Assembly (NCBI GenBank): GCA_022241605.1
Contig: JAKOMQ010000003.1
Span: 19,655 to 83,654, forward strand
From: Aquimonas sp.
GTDB taxonomy: Bacteria; Pseudomonadota; Gammaproteobacteria; Xanthomonadales; Xanthomonadaceae
DNA: 64,000 nt
Direction of reading: 5' to 3'
Part shown: positions 35,170-45,010 of the stretch, piece by piece
How the letters are laid out: each line of letters opens with the position of its first letter
Position numbering within the stretch: the stretch's first letter is position 1
Position numbers and translations under genes: made by a program
The notes under the pieces: model-generated
Databases searched by the model: none
What the model saw: the letters and a program-made list of their open reading frames with translations, nothing else
Told to the model about the DNA's origin: nothing

Positions 35170-35251
35170 GAGCCTGTGAGGACCATCCGCCTGCTGCGGC
35201 CGCCTCTGGACGCCCGTGGCGGCGGCATCTGGGTTTTTTCACACGCTCTGA
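35167..35251 (+). repeat. Stop-codon-anchored palindromic repeat, family 1, full-length copy
   Basis: It starts at the TGA stop of the DUF4156 gene (TGAGAGCCTGTGAGGACC), contains CCGCCTGCTGCGGCCGCC and a GCCGCC/GGCGGC stem, and ends GGTTTTTTCACACGCTCTGA. The termini are 13-base inverted repeats with two mismatches. The six-T run before the right end could serve as a terminator tail. Confidence 0.9.
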
Positions 35252-35273
35252 GGCTCCGCGCCGCGGGCTGCCC

Positions 35274-35669
35274 TCAGCCAGCGCCCGGCCCGGCGTTAGC
35301 GCCGCTCCAGCCGCGCACCCGCGCCTCAGACTCGATCGCTTCCATGTCCACCTGCAGCTGGCGCTGGCGGCGCGTGCGCGCGCCGACGTCATCGGCTTCA
35401 GGAGCGAGGCGCAGGGCTTCGGCGATCTGTTCGTACTCGCTGCGCAGCGCATGCAGCTCGCTGCCCAGCACCTGTGCTTCGCGGGCCTCGGCTTCGCTGC
35501 AGGCGGCCTGCGCGGCGTCTCCGTTCTGGCCTGCCCGCCACTGCGCGGGTGGGCTGCAGTCGAGCGCGCCTGGCGGTATGACCGGCGCGGTTTCGCTGCA
35601 GCCTGCAAGCGACAGTGGCAGCAATACCAGCGCGGCGAGCAGCGGCAGTCCGGGAGTATTGGGTCGCAT
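35274..35669 (-). CDS. Small lipoprotein with coiled-coil region, unknown function
   Basis: The ATG at 35669 starts a lipoprotein signal with lipobox LAGC (Cys24). The 131-residue product has a charged helical stretch ([20 protein letters not shown] and onward) likely to form a coiled coil. No known family is recognised. It is divergent from the following dehydrogenase gene across 76 bp. Confidence 0.72.
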   Translation of the reverse strand: MRPNTPGLPLLAALVLLPLSLAGCSETAPVIPPGALDCSPPAQWRAGQNGDAAQAACSEAEAREAQVLGSELHALRSEYEQIAEALRLAPEADDVGARTRRQRQLQVDMEAIESEARVRGWSGANAGPGAG

Positions 35670-35745
35670 GGCGGGTTCCGATGGCGGCAAGGGCCTGCGA
35701 TTATGCCGGCCCGGACGCCGGGTCCGGAGAACACGGGAGTGCACC

Positions 35746-36522
35746 ATGGGCAGGCAGCGCTGGCGACTGGACGGGGAGGTGGCGCTGATCACCGGCGCAA
35801 GTTGGGGCATTGGCCTGGCTTGCGCCCGCGAGCTCGGCACCTTGGGTGCCCGCCTGCTGCTGGTCGCCCGCGAAGGTGCGCGTCTACGCGCGGTTCAGGC
35901 CGAGCTGGAGGAAGACATTCCCGGCCTGTCCTGCGCCGTGTTCGAGGCCGACCTCGCCCGAGCCGATGAACGCATCGCCTTGTTCGACTGGATTGATGGC
36001 CGCGGCGAGCCGCTGTCCATCCTTGTCAACAACGCTGGCACCAACGAAAGCCTGCCGGCGGTCGACTACGACGAAGCGCAGTGGCGAAGGATTCTCGAGC
36101 TCAACCTCGCCACCCCGTTCGAGCTGTGCCGGCTGGCCTACCCGCTGCTGCGCGAACACGGCCAGGCCAGCATCGTCAACATCGGCTCGGTCTCGGGCCT
36201 GCGCCATGTGCGGACCGGCGCGCCCTATGGGGTCAGCAAGGCCGGCCTGCACCAGCTCAGCCGCAACCTCGCCTGTGAGTGGGCTACCGACGGCATCCGC
36301 GTCAATACCGTCGCGCCGTGGTACATCCGCACCCGCCGCACCTCGCCCAAGCTGGCTGACCCGGACTATTTCGACGAGGTGATCGCGCGCACCCCGATGC
36401 GTCGCGTTGGCGAGCCCGAGGAGGTTGCCGCCGCGGTGGCCTTCCTGTGCCTGCCCGCAGCCAGCTATGTCACCGGGCAGTGCCTGGCGGTGGACGGGGG
36501 CTTCAGCGAATATGGTTTCTGA
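35746..36522 (+). CDS. Short-chain dehydrogenase, tropinone-reductase-like SDR
   Basis: The 258-residue product is a classical SDR with TGASWGIG near residue 15, NNAGTNES, the YGVSK active site, and a C-terminal [14 protein letters not shown]. The family resembles glucose/tropinone reductase-type enzymes, but the substrate is unknown. Its TGA stop is also the first codon of a family 1 repeat. The start at 35746 is the only ATG that keeps the Rossmann motif at normal distance. Confidence 0.9.
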   Translation: MGRQRWRLDGEVALITGASWGIGLACARELGTLGARLLLVAREGARLRAVQAELEEDIPGLSCAVFEADLARADERIALFDWIDGRGEPLSILVNNAGTNESLPAVDYDEAQWRRILELNLATPFELCRLAYPLLREHGQASIVNIGSVSGLRHVRTGAPYGVSKAGLHQLSRNLACEWATDGIRVNTVAPWYIRTRRTSPKLADPDYFDEVIARTPMRRVGEPEEVAAAVAFLCLPAASYVTGQCLAVDGGFSEYGF

Positions 36523-36582
36523 GAGCCGGTGAAAGCCGCCCGCCTGCTGCGGGCGCTGCCGCCATCGACCGCCGCGTGCCGG
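36520..36582 (+). repeat. Stop-codon-anchored repeat, family 1, partial copy
   Basis: It starts at the dehydrogenase stop codon (TGAGAGCCGGTGAAAG) and continues with CCGCCTGCTGCGGGC. The right terminus is missing; the next convergent gene ends at 36596, where it would lie. Confidence 0.65.
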
Positions 36583-36595
36583 ATGCGATGGGCGG

Positions 36596-38296
36596 TCAGC
36601 GCTGCGGGGCGGTGTATTCGCTGGTGAGCTCGATGCCGTCGGCGCTGAACAGCAGCTGCCCGTCGACGCGCTCGATCATGTCCTCGTAGATCTTGAACAT
36701 TTCGCTCATGTCGGGCGCATCGGGATTGGCCTTGGCTTCCTCCTCCATCACGACGCGCATCAGCCCGCCGTAGAACGCACCCTGGTAGTTGAACTGCAGC
36801 AGTGGCTGCGGGCCCGCAGAGTTGACGGCCAGGGCTGCACGCAGGCTGTCGCGCTGGGACTCGCCAATGGCGATGCCCAGCGCCTGGCCGCTGGCGGCAC
36901 CGAACAGCTGCAGGTCGACAGGGGCGTCGGGCAGGGTCGGCAGCGCCACCGGCTCGGCGTCGGTTTCCAGACGGAACTCAGCAAGCTGCGGCACGAAATT
37001 GCGGGCCAAGGCCACCAGGCCCTGCGGGTTTGGCGAACCGATAAGCAGCTTGCCTTCGACGGTCGGCAGCTCGCCCGAGGCCAGGGCGCCGGACGGCAGG
37101 TCAAACGTGCTGAGCAGCAGGTGGACGGCGTTGGCGCTGGGGCCGATGGCGTAGACCGCCGGATTCTGCATCGCATCGCCCAGCTCGCTGAAGGCCTCGT
37201 TGAGCGACTGCAGCTGCTCACAGGCCCAGGGCGCGCTGCGTACGGCGTTTGACCACTTGGCCGCCAGCGGCGGCAGGGCGTCGGCCTTGAACGCAAAGGA
37301 GATGCTGGCAAGCGCGGACGTGGCCTCGCTCAGGCCGGGCGTTGGCGCCAGCACGCTGCGGAGGTCGTCCATTACCGCGCTCGGTGCTTCCAGCAGCGCG
37401 CGCATGCGGTAGCCGCCAGCATCGAAGCGGGTGTAGCCGAAGGCGGTCCGCGGCCACTGCGCGGCCAGTGCGCGGCCCTCGCGCAGGCAGGCTTCGGAGC
37501 TCACCTCCGGCGGAGTGATCTTGAGCGCCTTGAGGAAGGCGCCCTGGCTGCCGGTCATCGGCTTCACCATCAGCTCGAACATGCGGGCATGGTCGAGATA
37601 GCCCGAGCCATAGGCGACGAAGCCCAAGCGCTTGTTGAGGGCGCCCAGAGTGCCGGCGTCGAGCAGGCTCTTGCTCGGTCGCTCCAGCCCCAGCAGCCGA
37701 CGCAGCACGGAGTCGTCTGCGGCGGCCGGCGCCAGCGCCGCCACCAGCTGGCCGCCCTGCACCGCGAACACCACCTGCAGCGGTGCATCGTCAGGCTGGA
37801 CGCTCCAATACTGCAGATCGCCGACCGCGGCTTGCGTCAGCGTGCTGCCGGCTGCGGCCTCCATCCGAGCCACACTTGCGGCAAAGCGGTCGACGTCGGC
37901 CAGCTCCACGCGCAGCACCGGCACCAGATCGATCCCATAGAACGCAGTCAGCGGGGTCAAGGAAAAGCCCCAGGCCTCGACCAGCTGGGAAACATCGGTC
38001 TTGCCTTCCAATTCCCCGCGAAGGCCGCGCAGCAGGGCGAGGGCTTCTGTCTCTGCGCTTGGCTTGGTGTCGAGATCGGTGATGGCCTGATCCAGCATGT
38101 CGCGGTAGACGGGCAGCAAGGTGTTGCCGAAGGCCAGCCACTGCGCGGCGACCGCCTGCGGAATCGGCTCGATCGCGCCCATCACATAGGGCGTGTCCGC
38201 GGGCACATAGGCAAGCGGCGGCAGCGGGTCGGTGTCGCCCCCACAGGCGGCAAGGGCGAGCGCGGAAAGAACGATCGGGATCAGTCTACGGCGCAT
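36596..38296 (-). CDS. Lipoprotein of unknown function (566 residues)
   Basis: The ATG at 38296 starts a lipoprotein signal (IPIVLSALALAACGG, lipid Cys18). The mature protein begins with LAYVPADTPYVMGAIEPIP and shows no catalytic motif. Its make-up resembles large bacterial lipoproteins of the DUF3352 kind, but I cannot confirm that. The long frame upstream of this start is arginine-rich and overlaps the sirtuin gene, so it is not real. It is divergent from the sirtuin gene, 107 bp apart. Confidence 0.78.
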   Translation of the reverse strand: MRRRLIPIVLSALALAACGGDTDPLPPLAYVPADTPYVMGAIEPIPQAVAAQWLAFGNTLLPVYRDMLDQAITDLDTKPSAETEALALLRGLRGELEGKTDVSQLVEAWGFSLTPLTAFYGIDLVPVLRVELADVDRFAASVARMEAAAGSTLTQAAVGDLQYWSVQPDDAPLQVVFAVQGGQLVAALAPAAADDSVLRRLLGLERPSKSLLDAGTLGALNKRLGFVAYGSGYLDHARMFELMVKPMTGSQGAFLKALKITPPEVSSEACLREGRALAAQWPRTAFGYTRFDAGGYRMRALLEAPSAVMDDLRSVLAPTPGLSEATSALASISFAFKADALPPLAAKWSNAVRSAPWACEQLQSLNEAFSELGDAMQNPAVYAIGPSANAVHLLLSTFDLPSGALASGELPTVEGKLLIGSPNPQGLVALARNFVPQLAEFRLETDAEPVALPTLPDAPVDLQLFGAASGQALGIAIGESQRDSLRAALAVNSAGPQPLLQFNYQGAFYGGLMRVVMEEEAKANPDAPDMSEMFKIYEDMIERVDGQLLFSADGIELTSEYTAPQR

Positions 38297-38403
38297 GGGC
38301 GGTTTGTCATCAAAAGTGAAGGGCGCGGCGATGTTAGCAGAGGCTTGCACTGCCCCAGTGCTTCGGTTGAGCCTGTCCAGCCGACCCTGTATGGACTCGA
38401 TCC

Positions 38404-39177
38404 ATGCCCGAAGCCGCTCTGCCTGCCCCTCCGCTTGGCCTGCTTGAGGCCCTGCGCTCCGCCCGCCGTCCACTCGTGCTGACCGGCGCCGGCATGTCGG
38501 CGGAGAGCGGCATCGCCACCTTCCGCGGCGGCGAAGACAGCCTGTGGTCGCGCTTCGACCCCACCCAGCTGGCGACAGCCGATGCCTTCGACGCCGACCC
38601 GGCCTTGGTATGGGCCTGGTATCGCTGGCGCATGGCCAAGTTGCGCATGTCGCAGCCACACGCCGGCCATGCCGCGCTGGCGGCGTTGGCACGCCTTCGG
38701 CCGGGCCTGGTGCTGGCGACCCAGAACGTCGACGATCTACACGAGCGCGCCGGCGGCCGAGGGGTGCTGCACCTGCACGGCGAGATCGCCGCCACCCGCT
38801 GCCGTCGCTGCGATCGGCCGCAGGCGATCGAGATCGATCCAGCCTGGGCCGAGCGGCCGCAGCTGCGCGCCGCCCCACCCGCGTGCGCAGTCTGCGGTGG
38901 TCCTCTGCGCCCGGGGGTGGTCTGGTTCGGTGAATCGCCGCCAGCGCGCGCCTTGCGTGCAGCCATTGGCGCGGCCCAGGTGGCCGATCTGGTGCTGGTA
39001 GTGGGCACTTCGGGACTGGTGTATCCCGCCGCGGGTCTGCCCGCGGCGGCCCCGGCAAGTGTTCCACGCTACGAGATCAACCCCGAGCCTTCGGCGCTGT
39101 CCGCCGCCATGGACGGACTCTGGCGGGCGCAGGCGGGCGTCGCCCTGCCGCGCCTTGTCGAACTCCTTGCCCAGTAG
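38404..39177 (+). CDS. cobB: Sirtuin-type NAD-dependent protein deacylase
   Basis: The 257-residue product has the sirtuin motifs GAGMSAESGIATFRGG (residues 28-43), TQNVDDLH, catalytic His125 in HLHGE, and a zinc site of Cys133, Cys136, Cys161 and Cys164. Tyr73 and Arg76 form the YxxR pair seen in class III (Sirt5/CobB) enzymes, which prefer succinyl or malonyl lysine. The FRGG region is slightly unusual, as most members have PTFRG. It should act on cytoplasmic acylated proteins. Confidence 0.92.
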   Translation: MPEAALPAPPLGLLEALRSARRPLVLTGAGMSAESGIATFRGGEDSLWSRFDPTQLATADAFDADPALVWAWYRWRMAKLRMSQPHAGHAALAALARLRPGLVLATQNVDDLHERAGGRGVLHLHGEIAATRCRRCDRPQAIEIDPAWAERPQLRAAPPACAVCGGPLRPGVVWFGESPPARALRAAIGAAQVADLVLVVGTSGLVYPAAGLPAAAPASVPRYEINPEPSALSAAMDGLWRAQAGVALPRLVELLAQ

Positions 39178-39292
39178 CGGGCCCCGGCGCAGCAGATCGC
39201 GCTGGCGTCCGCCTCGGCGCCCCGGCTTGGACGCCTTCGATGACGGTGTGCTGGAACGCGCGCGCCTGCAGCGCTGTCCGTCGCCAGTGGGA

Positions 39293-41806
39293 TCAGAAGG
39301 GTGGAGCTTCGGCGCTGGCGCCCTTTTTCGCTGGCGCCTTCTTGGCGGCGGATTTCGCCGGCGCCTTTTTTGCCGACGCCTTCTTTGCGGCCGCCTTTTT
39401 CGCAGGGGCCTTCTTGGCGGTGGCTTTCTTGGCCGGCGCTTTCTTCACCGCCACCGACACTTTTTCCGCGGCGGCCTTCTCGGGCGCCTTCTTTGCGCCG
39501 AAGCGCCCCCGCTTGGCGCCACGGGCAGGTGCCGACTCCATGATCTCCTGGCACTCGGCCAGGGTCAGCGAGGCCGGTTCGCGCTCCTTGGGGATCTTGC
39601 CGTTCTTCTCGCCGTCCGTGATGTACGGCCCGTAGCGGCCGTTGACGATCTCGATCGCGGTGCCCTCAAATTTCTTGATCAGCCGATTCGCAGCCGCCTC
39701 GAGCTTCTCCGCCACCAGCGCTACCGCGCGCACCAGTTCGATGGTGTAAGGGTCATCTTCGGTCTTCAGCGAGGCGTAAATGCTGCCGAGCTTGACGAAA
39801 GGTCCGAATCGGCCTACCGCCACGGTGACCTCCTCGCCTTCGTGGGTGCCCAGCGTGCGCGGAAGCTTGAACAGTTCAAGGGCATCCGCAAGGCTGATGG
39901 TGTGCATGCTCTGGCCCGGGCGAAGCGAGGCAAAGCGCGGCTTGTCCTCGTCGTCCTTGCTGCCGATCTGGGCGAACGGTCCATAGCGGCCCAAGCGCAC
40001 GCTGACTGGCAGGCCGGTCTTGGGGTCATCTCCCAGCACCCGCGAGCCGCTGGCGTCGCTGCGGTCGACGGTTTCGATCTTGTCGTCCACCAGCAGCTTG
40101 AAGGGCTTCCAGAAACGCCGCATCAGCGGCAGCCAGTCCTCTTCGCCGCGCGACACCGCGTCCAGCTCGTCCTCCAGCTTGGCGGTGAAGTCGTAGTCCA
40201 CGTACTGGGTGAAGTGTCCCGCCAGGAATTTCGCCACGGCGCGGCCAACGTCGCTTGGCCGGAACCGACGGTTGTCCAGCATCACATAGTCGCGCGACAG
40301 CAGGGTCTGGATGATGCTGGCGTAGGTCGACGGCCGCCCGATGCCGTACTCCTCCAGCGCCTTGACCAGGCTCGCTTCGGAGAAGCGCGGCGGCGGCTCG
40401 GTGAAGTGCTGGTCGATGACGATGGCCGACAGCGGCACGATGTCGCCGGGCTTCATCGCCGGCAGCTTGCGGCCCTCGTCGTCGGCGTCCGCGGCCTTGG
40501 CGTCGGTGCCTTCTTCATAGACCGCCAGGAAACCGGGGTCGATGATGGTGGTGCCGGTGGCGCGGAAGCCGTGTTCAAGGCCCGCAGCCAGCTCGACGCT
40601 GACCGTGTTCATCGTGGCCGGCACCATCTGGCAGGCCACGGCGCGCTTCCAGATCAGCTCGTAAAGCTTCTGCTCGTCCGGGTTCAGGTAAGCCGCCACG
40701 GACTTGGGCGTGAGTTTGGCCGAGGTGGGGCGGATTGCCTCGTGGGCTTCCTGCGCGTTCTTGGATTTGGTGCGGTACTCGTTGGCTGCAGGGGGCAGTG
40801 CGCCCTGGCCGAACTCACGCGCGATCACCTCGCGCAGTTCGGCAACGGCTTCCTGCGATAGATGCGTGGAGTCGGTACGCATGTAGCTGATCAGGCCCAC
40901 CGTGCCCTGGTCGCCCAGGCTCACGCCCTCATAAAGCTTCTGCGCGACCCGCATGGTGCGGCTGGTCGAGAAGCCGAGCTTGCGTGCGGCCTCCTGCTGC
41001 AGGGTGGACGTGATGAAGGGTGGCGCCGGACGACGCTTGCGCTCGCGGCTCTGCACGTCACTGACGTGCAGGGCGTCGCCTGAGGCGGCGACCAGGCGCC
41101 CGCGCGCGGCTTCAGCATCCGCGGCATTGGTGAGGGTGAACTGTTCGAACTTCTTGCCGTCGAGCTTGACCAAGCGGGCATTGAAGGGCGTGACCGCATG
41201 CGCGAGCTGGGCTTCTGCGGTCCAGTACTCGCGCGCGATGAAGGCTTCGATCTCCTCCTCGCGCTCGACGATCATGCGCAGCGCCGGGCTCTGCACGCGG
41301 CCGGCCGACAATCCGCGCTGCACCTTGCGCCACAGCACCGGTGACAGGTTGAAGCCCACGAGGTAATCCAGCGCGCGGCGTGCCTGTTGGGCGTTCACCA
41401 GATTGTCGGACACCGCGCGCGGCTTCGACATCGCCTCCTTGATGGCGCGCGGGGTGATCTCGGTGAACACCACGCGCTGAAGCGTTTTGTTCTTCAGCAG
41501 CCCGCGCTCGCGCAGCACTTCGGCGATATGCCAGCTGATCGCCTCGCCCTCGCGGTCCGGGTCAGTGGCCAGGAACAGGGCGTCGGCGGACTTGGCGGCC
41601 TTTGCGATGGCTTCCACATGGCGTTCGTTGCGGTCGATCAATTCGTAGCGCATGGCGAAATCGCGCTCGGGATCGACTGCGCCCTCTTTGGGCACCAGGT
41701 CGCGCACGTGGCCGTAGGAGGCCAGGACCTGGAAGTCCTTGCCGAGGTATTTGTTGATCGTCTTGGCCTTGGCGGGCGATTCGACGATGAGCAGGTTCTT
41801 GGCCAT
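39293..41806 (-). CDS. topA: DNA topoisomerase I
   Basis: The 837-residue type IA topoisomerase has a TOPRIM domain (Glu9; TDPDREGE at 81-88) and the catalytic Tyr308 in ISYMRTDST. The C-terminal part has repeated RYGPF/RFGPF/RYGPY segments of the topoisomerase C-terminal repeat type instead of four-cysteine zinc ribbons. The last 75 or so residues form a lysine/alanine tail. It relaxes negative supercoils. The gene order topA, RDD gene, smg, dprA on one strand is common in this group. Confidence 0.96.
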   Translation of the reverse strand: MAKNLLIVESPAKAKTINKYLGKDFQVLASYGHVRDLVPKEGAVDPERDFAMRYELIDRNERHVEAIAKAAKSADALFLATDPDREGEAISWHIAEVLRERGLLKNKTLQRVVFTEITPRAIKEAMSKPRAVSDNLVNAQQARRALDYLVGFNLSPVLWRKVQRGLSAGRVQSPALRMIVEREEEIEAFIAREYWTAEAQLAHAVTPFNARLVKLDGKKFEQFTLTNAADAEAARGRLVAASGDALHVSDVQSRERKRRPAPPFITSTLQQEAARKLGFSTSRTMRVAQKLYEGVSLGDQGTVGLISYMRTDSTHLSQEAVAELREVIAREFGQGALPPAANEYRTKSKNAQEAHEAIRPTSAKLTPKSVAAYLNPDEQKLYELIWKRAVACQMVPATMNTVSVELAAGLEHGFRATGTTIIDPGFLAVYEEGTDAKAADADDEGRKLPAMKPGDIVPLSAIVIDQHFTEPPPRFSEASLVKALEEYGIGRPSTYASIIQTLLSRDYVMLDNRRFRPSDVGRAVAKFLAGHFTQYVDYDFTAKLEDELDAVSRGEEDWLPLMRRFWKPFKLLVDDKIETVDRSDASGSRVLGDDPKTGLPVSVRLGRYGPFAQIGSKDDEDKPRFASLRPGQSMHTISLADALELFKLPRTLGTHEGEEVTVAVGRFGPFVKLGSIYASLKTEDDPYTIELVRAVALVAEKLEAAANRLIKKFEGTAIEIVNGRYGPYITDGEKNGKIPKEREPASLTLAECQEIMESAPARGAKRGRFGAKKAPEKAAAEKVSVAVKKAPAKKATAKKAPAKKAAAKKASAKKAPAKSAAKKAPAKKGASAEAPPF

Positions 41807-42015
41807 GCGTATCCAATGGGGGGCACGTCGCGATGAGCGGCGGGCGTGGCAGCCGGGCTGCGGCTTCCGCCAGGAAGCTGCTGCAACGGTCGACGGAGAA
41901 AAGGAGCAGTTATAGCGTGCAGCTTGAACGCAGCGTGATGTGAAGATGGCCCGGCAGGTCGAAGTGCTCGCCCCCGATCTCCTTATCCAGTGTCATCACA
42001 GCTTGCGATTGCCTG

Positions 42016-43044
42016 TCAAGACAAAGCCGATCGAAGATGCGCAAGTCGTGCCGTCGGCAGTGCTGCCGATGCCGGCGCCGCCGCAGGAGCGGAAGTGGGC
42101 ACGGACATGCCGCCACGGTTGGCGCGATCAACGAAGTCCTGATAGGCCGGAATCGCCACCGCCAGCATCACGGACAGGACCATGAACGTTGCCAGAGCCA
42201 TTGCGACCAGCACGGCCACCAGGCACCCGGACAGGCCGCGCTGCTGGCGTTCGGGGTGGGAGGTGTAGGCCCAGCGGTCCACCACTTGGGTGTCGGCGAC
42301 GTAGTCGTGGAGTGCACGCTTGCGCTGGGTGAAGGCTGCCATCAGGTAGCCGATCCAGAGCGTCAGGTAGGACAGTGCCGCGGCAACCCAGCGGCCCAGT
42401 GCATGACCGAAGCCGAGCCTGCGGCCGGCCATGTCGGTGACCTTGATGCCGAGCGCCATTTTTCCTACGGTCGCCTGCCTCGCGGAGCTCTCCATCAGCG
42501 AGAAATACAGCCCCGCCATTGCGAAATAGAGAAGGCCGAATCCGATCATGAACGTACCAACCAGCGCCCCGCCGGTCGGATCGCCCGCAAGTATCGAAGC
42601 CATGCCCATGGCCGCGAAGATGCCGACAAAGATCTGCAGGATCTGGAAGGCGACGCCCACGATGATGTAATCGATGAACAGGGCGGCCCAGCGGCGCAGG
42701 AAGCCTGCCGGAACCACGTCCGCGTCGCGCATGGCTTCGAAGCGATCCGGCTCTTCCAGCCTCGCCGAGGGCGGGGCGTAGAGGTGTTCGCCCAGCGTGC
42801 GGCCGTCTGCGGTGGCAGGCAGTGTGTTTGGCTCCGGCAGCGGCGCTGGAGCAGGCGGAGTCGTCAGCCCGAGTTCGTCGCGCAGCTGCGATAGCGGCAT
42901 CCAGCCGGTCAGACCCTCCCGCCAGAGCAGGCTGCTGTCGCCCAGCTTGCCCTGGCGGGCATGGCAGACCAGTACAGCTGCGCTGACCGGGCCCTGCTGC
43001 TGGCCGTGGGCGTCGACGTAGTACCAGCCGTGAGAGGTGCTCAT
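42016..43044 (-). CDS. GYF_2 and RDD-domain membrane protein with pilin-like C-terminal helix
   Basis: The ATG at 43044 gives 342 residues. The N-terminus (WYYVDAHGQQQGPVSAAVL and WREGLTGWMPLSQL) is a GYF_2-type domain. Residues about 110-260 form an RDD membrane domain with three or four helices. The C-terminus has another hydrophobic helix followed by AVAIPAYQDFVDRA, which strongly resembles the start of type IV pilins. Function is unknown. The gene lies between smg and topA on the minus strand. A family 1 repeat lies in the 283 bp gap toward smg. Confidence 0.85.
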   Translation of the reverse strand: MSTSHGWYYVDAHGQQQGPVSAAVLVCHARQGKLGDSSLLWREGLTGWMPLSQLRDELGLTTPPAPAPLPEPNTLPATADGRTLGEHLYAPPSARLEEPDRFEAMRDADVVPAGFLRRWAALFIDYIIVGVAFQILQIFVGIFAAMGMASILAGDPTGGALVGTFMIGFGLLYFAMAGLYFSLMESSARQATVGKMALGIKVTDMAGRRLGFGHALGRWVAAALSYLTLWIGYLMAAFTQRKRALHDYVADTQVVDRWAYTSHPERQQRGLSGCLVAVLVAMALATFMVLSVMLAVAIPAYQDFVDRANRGGMSVPTSAPAAAPASAALPTARLAHLRSALS

Positions 43045-43269
43045 GGGAAATGTCCGAAGGGAGACAGCGGCGGTGGCGCTGGGCACTCGGCGCAGTCCAC
43101 GCCGCTTGCGGCCTGCAAGGACTGTGGCTCTGTCCGGGCGCGCGGATTGCCGGGGGCCGCAACGGATTCCGTAAGCCTTGGCGGGGGCGCCGCAGGGTAT
43201 TCGTGGCAAGTCGCCCGGCGTGAATCCAAAGCCGTCTGGTTCAGCAGTGATCGCACCGCCATTGCTGCG

Positions 43270-43330
43270 CGTCCGCTGCGTGCCTGCAGCGGCGGCCGCC
43301 GCAGGCGGATGGTTCTTGCACAGGCTCTCA
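43270..43330 (-). repeat. Stop-codon-anchored repeat, family 1, partial copy
   Basis: On the minus strand it starts with the TGA stop of smg (TGAGAGCCTGTGCAAGAACC) and continues with CATCCGCCTGCGGCGGCC. The right terminus is not found. The gap toward the GYF/RDD gene contains nothing else I can name. Confidence 0.75.
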
Positions 43331-43801
43331 GTGCAGAGCCTCGCCATCCAGCGAGAACATGTGGCTTTCCATCCACGCGAAAGCAGCCTCGTGACCGGGC
43401 TGGTTGAACAGCACCATCAGCACCACCCACTTGAGGTCGTCGAGGTCGAGCTCTTCGCTGTCCAGAGCCATTGCCCGGTCGATCACCTGTTCGCGCAGCT
43501 GGGCGTCGAGAATGCCGCTCTGTTCCAGGAACAGCAGAAATCCCCGCAGCTCAAGGTCAAGCCGGGCTTCTTCCTGCGGCGCGAAAAGGCGCAGCGGCTG
43601 AAGGCTTGGCCCGACCTGCAGCGGCGTGCGCAAGTGGTCCAGGCCGTCGAGCCAGTCAAAGGCTTTGTTGACTTCTGCAGGGCTGAAACCGGCCTGGATC
43701 AGGCTGGCTTGGAGCGACTCGCGGTCGCGGACCGCATCGGGGTCGTCGTAGAAGTAGTTCTCGAACAGGTAGAGCAATACGTCCAACAGGGTCTCTTTCA
43801 T
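43328..43801 (-). CDS. smg: Smg (DUF494) family protein
   Basis: The ATG at 43801 gives the 157 residues expected for Smg. The N-terminus [17 protein letters not shown] and the C-terminal block [17 protein letters not shown] are family hallmarks. Function is not known, but the gene usually sits beside dprA and topA, as it does here. The stop codon is the first codon of a family 1 repeat. Confidence 0.93.
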   Translation of the reverse strand: MKETLLDVLLYLFENYFYDDPDAVRDRESLQASLIQAGFSPAEVNKAFDWLDGLDHLRTPLQVGPSLQPLRLFAPQEEARLDLELRGFLLFLEQSGILDAQLREQVIDRAMALDSEELDLDDLKWVVLMVLFNQPGHEAAFAWMESHMFSLDGEALH

Positions 43802-43851
43802 CCAGCCTCTGCCTGCGCCGGTGCGCGTTGTTTCGGGCCTGTGCAGCCCTT

Positions 43852-44994
43852 TCAGGAAGATCGCCGTGCGTAGCGACCGTGCCTTGCGCTGACCACTCCC
43901 TCCAGTTCCAGCATCAGCAGCATGGAGGACAGCACCCCCACGGTCAACCCGGTGCGCTCGGCCAGCTGGTCGATGCCGACCGGGTCGTGGCCGAGGGCTT
44001 TCAGCAGGCGCGCACGCTCGGGATCCGTCTCGGTCACGGCCTCGCTGGCGGGACATGCCGGGGCCGCCGAAGGCAGGGCCGCGTGTTCGCCCAGCCGCTG
44101 CTGCAGCAACCCGGCAAGTCTTTGTGCCCCCGGTCGGAGCGCCTCGATCACTTCATCGGCGGTCTCGACCAGCGCTGCGCCCTCACGGATGAGGCGGTGG
44201 CAGCCGCGCGCCAGCGGGTTGTGGATGGAGCCCGGAATCGCGAAAACCTCGCGCCCGCTTTCGCTGGCGTTGCGGGCGGTGATCAGGGCGCCGCTGCGCT
44301 GTGCGGCCTCGACCACGAGGGTGCCGAGGCTCAGCGCGGCGATGATGCGGTTGCGGCGTGGGAAGTGTTCGGCGCGTGCGGCCGTGCCGGGGGCGAACTC
44401 GCTGACGATGCAGCCATGGCTGCGGATCTGTTCTGCCAGCGCGCGATGGCGTGCTGGATACACTCGGTCGGGACCGGTGCCCACCACGGCCACGGTGGGC
44501 TCGCCACTGTCGAGTGCAGCGCGATGGGCAGCGGCGTCGATGCCCTCGGCGAGCCCGCTGGTCACCAGCAGGCCGCTGCGGGCGAAATGGCCAGCGAAGG
44601 CGGCGGCAGTGTCAGCGCCCCCCGCAGTGGGGTTGCGGCTGCCGACAATGGCCACCTGCGCGCGCCACAGCAGATGAGCGTCGCCGCTGGTGCACAGCGC
44701 AGGCGGCGGGCTGGGTGCCTCGCGCAGAAGTTCAGGATAGTCGGGGTCAGACCAGAGGATCAGCCGATTGCCCGGCTGGGCCAGCCATTCGCTGTCGCGC
44801 GCGAGGTCATCGGGATCGGGTTCCAGCACAGCGCGCTGAGCCACCTCGCTTATCCCGAGCGCGCGCAGGCGACGGCTGTCGCCACAGCCCAGCGTGGCTT
44901 CGGCCTCGGCGGGCTGTTCGGCCAGCGCACGCAAAACGCGCCCCGGGAGCGGGGCGCGCAGTGCGGCTAACCAGAGTTCGGCGGCGAGCGCCAA
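43852..44994 (-). CDS. dprA: DNA-processing protein DprA
   Basis: The 380-residue product has the Rossmann-like DprA core, with [11 protein letters not shown] and [14 protein letters not shown], and an N-terminal SAM-like region. It also has a C-terminal winged-helix segment ([20 protein letters not shown]). DprA protects incoming single strands and loads RecA during natural transformation. It lies between smg and the LysM gene on the minus strand, with short gaps suggesting one transcript. Confidence 0.95.
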   Translation of the reverse strand: MALAAELWLAALRAPLPGRVLRALAEQPAEAEATLGCGDSRRLRALGISEVAQRAVLEPDPDDLARDSEWLAQPGNRLILWSDPDYPELLREAPSPPPALCTSGDAHLLWRAQVAIVGSRNPTAGGADTAAAFAGHFARSGLLVTSGLAEGIDAAAHRAALDSGEPTVAVVGTGPDRVYPARHRALAEQIRSHGCIVSEFAPGTAARAEHFPRRNRIIAALSLGTLVVEAAQRSGALITARNASESGREVFAIPGSIHNPLARGCHRLIREGAALVETADEVIEALRPGAQRLAGLLQQRLGEHAALPSAAPACPASEAVTETDPERARLLKALGHDPVGIDQLAERTGLTVGVLSSMLLMLELEGVVSARHGRYARRSS

Positions 44995-45010
44995 GGGACG
45001 AAGTGCGGCT

